6,364 nt of DNA. It comes from an uncultured Collinsella sp. GTDB taxonomy: Bacteria > Actinomycetota > Coriobacteriia > Coriobacteriales > Coriobacteriaceae. The stretch covers positions 1-6,364 of the forward strand of contig CAKUGF010000040.1 in assembly GCA_934654585.1 (NCBI GenBank). The letters run 5' to 3'. The position numbers and the translations under genes were made by a program. Numbering within the stretch: the first letter of the stretch is position 1; the number at the start of each line of letters is the position of its first letter. Shown in pieces: positions 5,781-6,364 of this stretch. The notes under the pieces are model-generated. The model was not told the origin of the DNA. It saw only the letters and a list, made by a program, of their open reading frames with translations, and searched no databases.

Positions 5781-5811
5781 GTAGATTTCTAGGCATGTCC
5801 CAAAAATCTAC
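5781..5811. repeat. 8-bp inverted repeat between the two convergent terminators
   Basis: GTAGATTT (5781-5788) and AAATCTAC (5804-5811) are perfect inverted copies around a 15-nt loop containing CTAGGCATGTCCC. It sits exactly between the ndk and rpiB terminators. Its A/T-rich arm supplies the T-run of the rpiB terminator on the minus strand. It could be part of a dispersed intergenic palindrome; nothing in this window proves that. Confidence 0.5.
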
Positions 5812-5851
5812 AAAGGGGCCCGCCCGGATGTGTGTTCCGAGCGGGCCCCTT
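5798..5851 (-). terminator. Intrinsic terminator of rpiB
   Basis: On the minus strand AAGGGGCCCGC (5851-5841) pairs with GCGGGCCCCTT (5823-5813), an 11-bp stem extended by CGG/CCG after one mismatch. It is followed by TTGTAGATTTTT. It lies 26 nt past the rpiB stop. On the plus strand the stem is followed by GCTGTTAGC, so it acts mainly in the rpiB direction. Confidence 0.8.
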
Positions 5852-5877
5852 GCTGTTAGCTTGTGGCGCTGAGTAGT

Positions 5878-6345
5878 TTAGGCTTCGTCGACGATCTTAA
5901 GGCCGCGGGTCTGGTCGATCTCGTTGAGGAGGTTAACGCGACGCTCGTGACGGCCGCCCTCAAATTCGGCGTCGAGCCACTCGTCGACAATCATCTTGGC
6001 GAGCTCGGAGCCCACGACGCGGGCACCAAAGGCGAGCACGTTGGTGTTGTTGTGCATGCGGGAGAGCTTGGCGCTGAAGGGCTCGGAGCATACGACGGCG
6101 CGTACGCCCTCGACCTTGTTGGCAGCCAGACTAATCCCGACGCCGGTGCCACAGATCAGGATACCCAGGTCGACGTCGCCGTTGGCAACGGCCTTACCCA
6201 CCTTGTAGCCGGCGATGGGGTAGTCAAAGCTCTCGGAGGTGTCGGTGCCAAAGTTCACGACCTCGCAGCCGCGCTCCTTCAGGTGCTCGGAGATGATGTT
6301 CTTGAGCTCGACGGCGGCGTGGTCGTTACCGATACCGATCTTCAT
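5878..6345 (-). CDS. rpiB: Ribose-5-phosphate isomerase B
   Basis: Interconverts ribose 5-phosphate and ribulose 5-phosphate in the non-oxidative pentose phosphate pathway, giving precursors for nucleotides. The protein has 155 residues (family about 145-155). The RpiB/LacAB fold motifs are visible: NDHAA with D8 and H9, DYP at 41-43, the phosphate and catalytic loop ILICGTGVGIS with C65 and T67 (62-72), CSEPFSAKLSRMHNNTNVL with H98 and N99, and GGRHERR with R132 and R136. The CGTGVG loop and C65 favour ribose-5-phosphate isomerase over LacA/LacB galactose-6-phosphate isomerases. Allose-6-phosphate isomerase activity cannot be excluded. The ATG at 6345 has GAGAGG (6359-6354) 8 nt upstream. 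The gene is convergent with ndk; its promoter lies beyond the right edge. Confidence 0.96.
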   Translation of the reverse strand: MKIGIGNDHAAVELKNIISEHLKERGCEVVNFGTDTSESFDYPIAGYKVGKAVANGDVDLGILICGTGVGISLAANKVEGVRAVVCSEPFSAKLSRMHNNTNVLAFGARVVGSELAKMIVDEWLDAEFEGGRHERRVNLLNEIDQTRGLKIVDEA

Positions 6346-6364
6346 GGATGGTTCCTCTCTGGTC

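Overview
The window is an ordinary stretch of GC-rich bacterial chromosome. It carries six protein-coding genes of 47 codons or more that I can assign or partly assign, plus two small ORFs. Purine-rich ribosome sites, G/C-ending codons, and compact single-gene units closed by strong hairpin terminators suggest a Gram-positive actinobacterium. The proteins look most like those of gut Coriobacteriia such as Collinsella. That placement is recollection and inference, not something proved here.

Layout: (1) 1-147, + strand, the C-terminal end of an unassigned protein. (2) 353-1180, - strand, a complete Cof/YidA-type HAD phosphatase with its own terminator near 270-290. (3) 1181-1735, a long divergent intergenic region with a promoter near 1324-1351, a well-initiated 24-codon Arg-rich leader ORF (1455-1529) and an intrinsic terminator (1516-1594). 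The 5' arm of that terminator is built from the leader's last Arg codons. (4) 1736-2962, argG. (5) 2963-3488, a hairpin-rich spacer with a terminator (3120-3151) and a 56-residue unknown ORF (3200-3370). (6) 3489-4919, argH, followed by a terminator (4965-5000). (7) 5001-5296, a non-coding stretch ending in the ndk promoter. (8) 5297-5701, ndk with its terminator. (9) 5878-6345, - strand, rpiB, convergent with ndk and with its own terminator.

How the genes work together: ArgG and ArgH are the last two steps of arginine synthesis (citrulline to argininosuccinate to arginine plus fumarate). They lie in order on the same strand but are separated by 526 bp and a hairpin terminator, so they are probably separate transcription units. 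Ndk (NTP balance), RpiB (pentose phosphates) and the HAD phosphatase are housekeeping neighbours with no evident link to arginine.

The most interesting element is the region upstream of argG. It has the architecture of a ribosome-mediated arginine attenuator: a peptide with six Arg in its last ten codons, whose CGA CGA CGA run is also the 5' arm of a terminator placed before argG. No mobile element, CRISPR array, tRNA or rRNA gene is visible.
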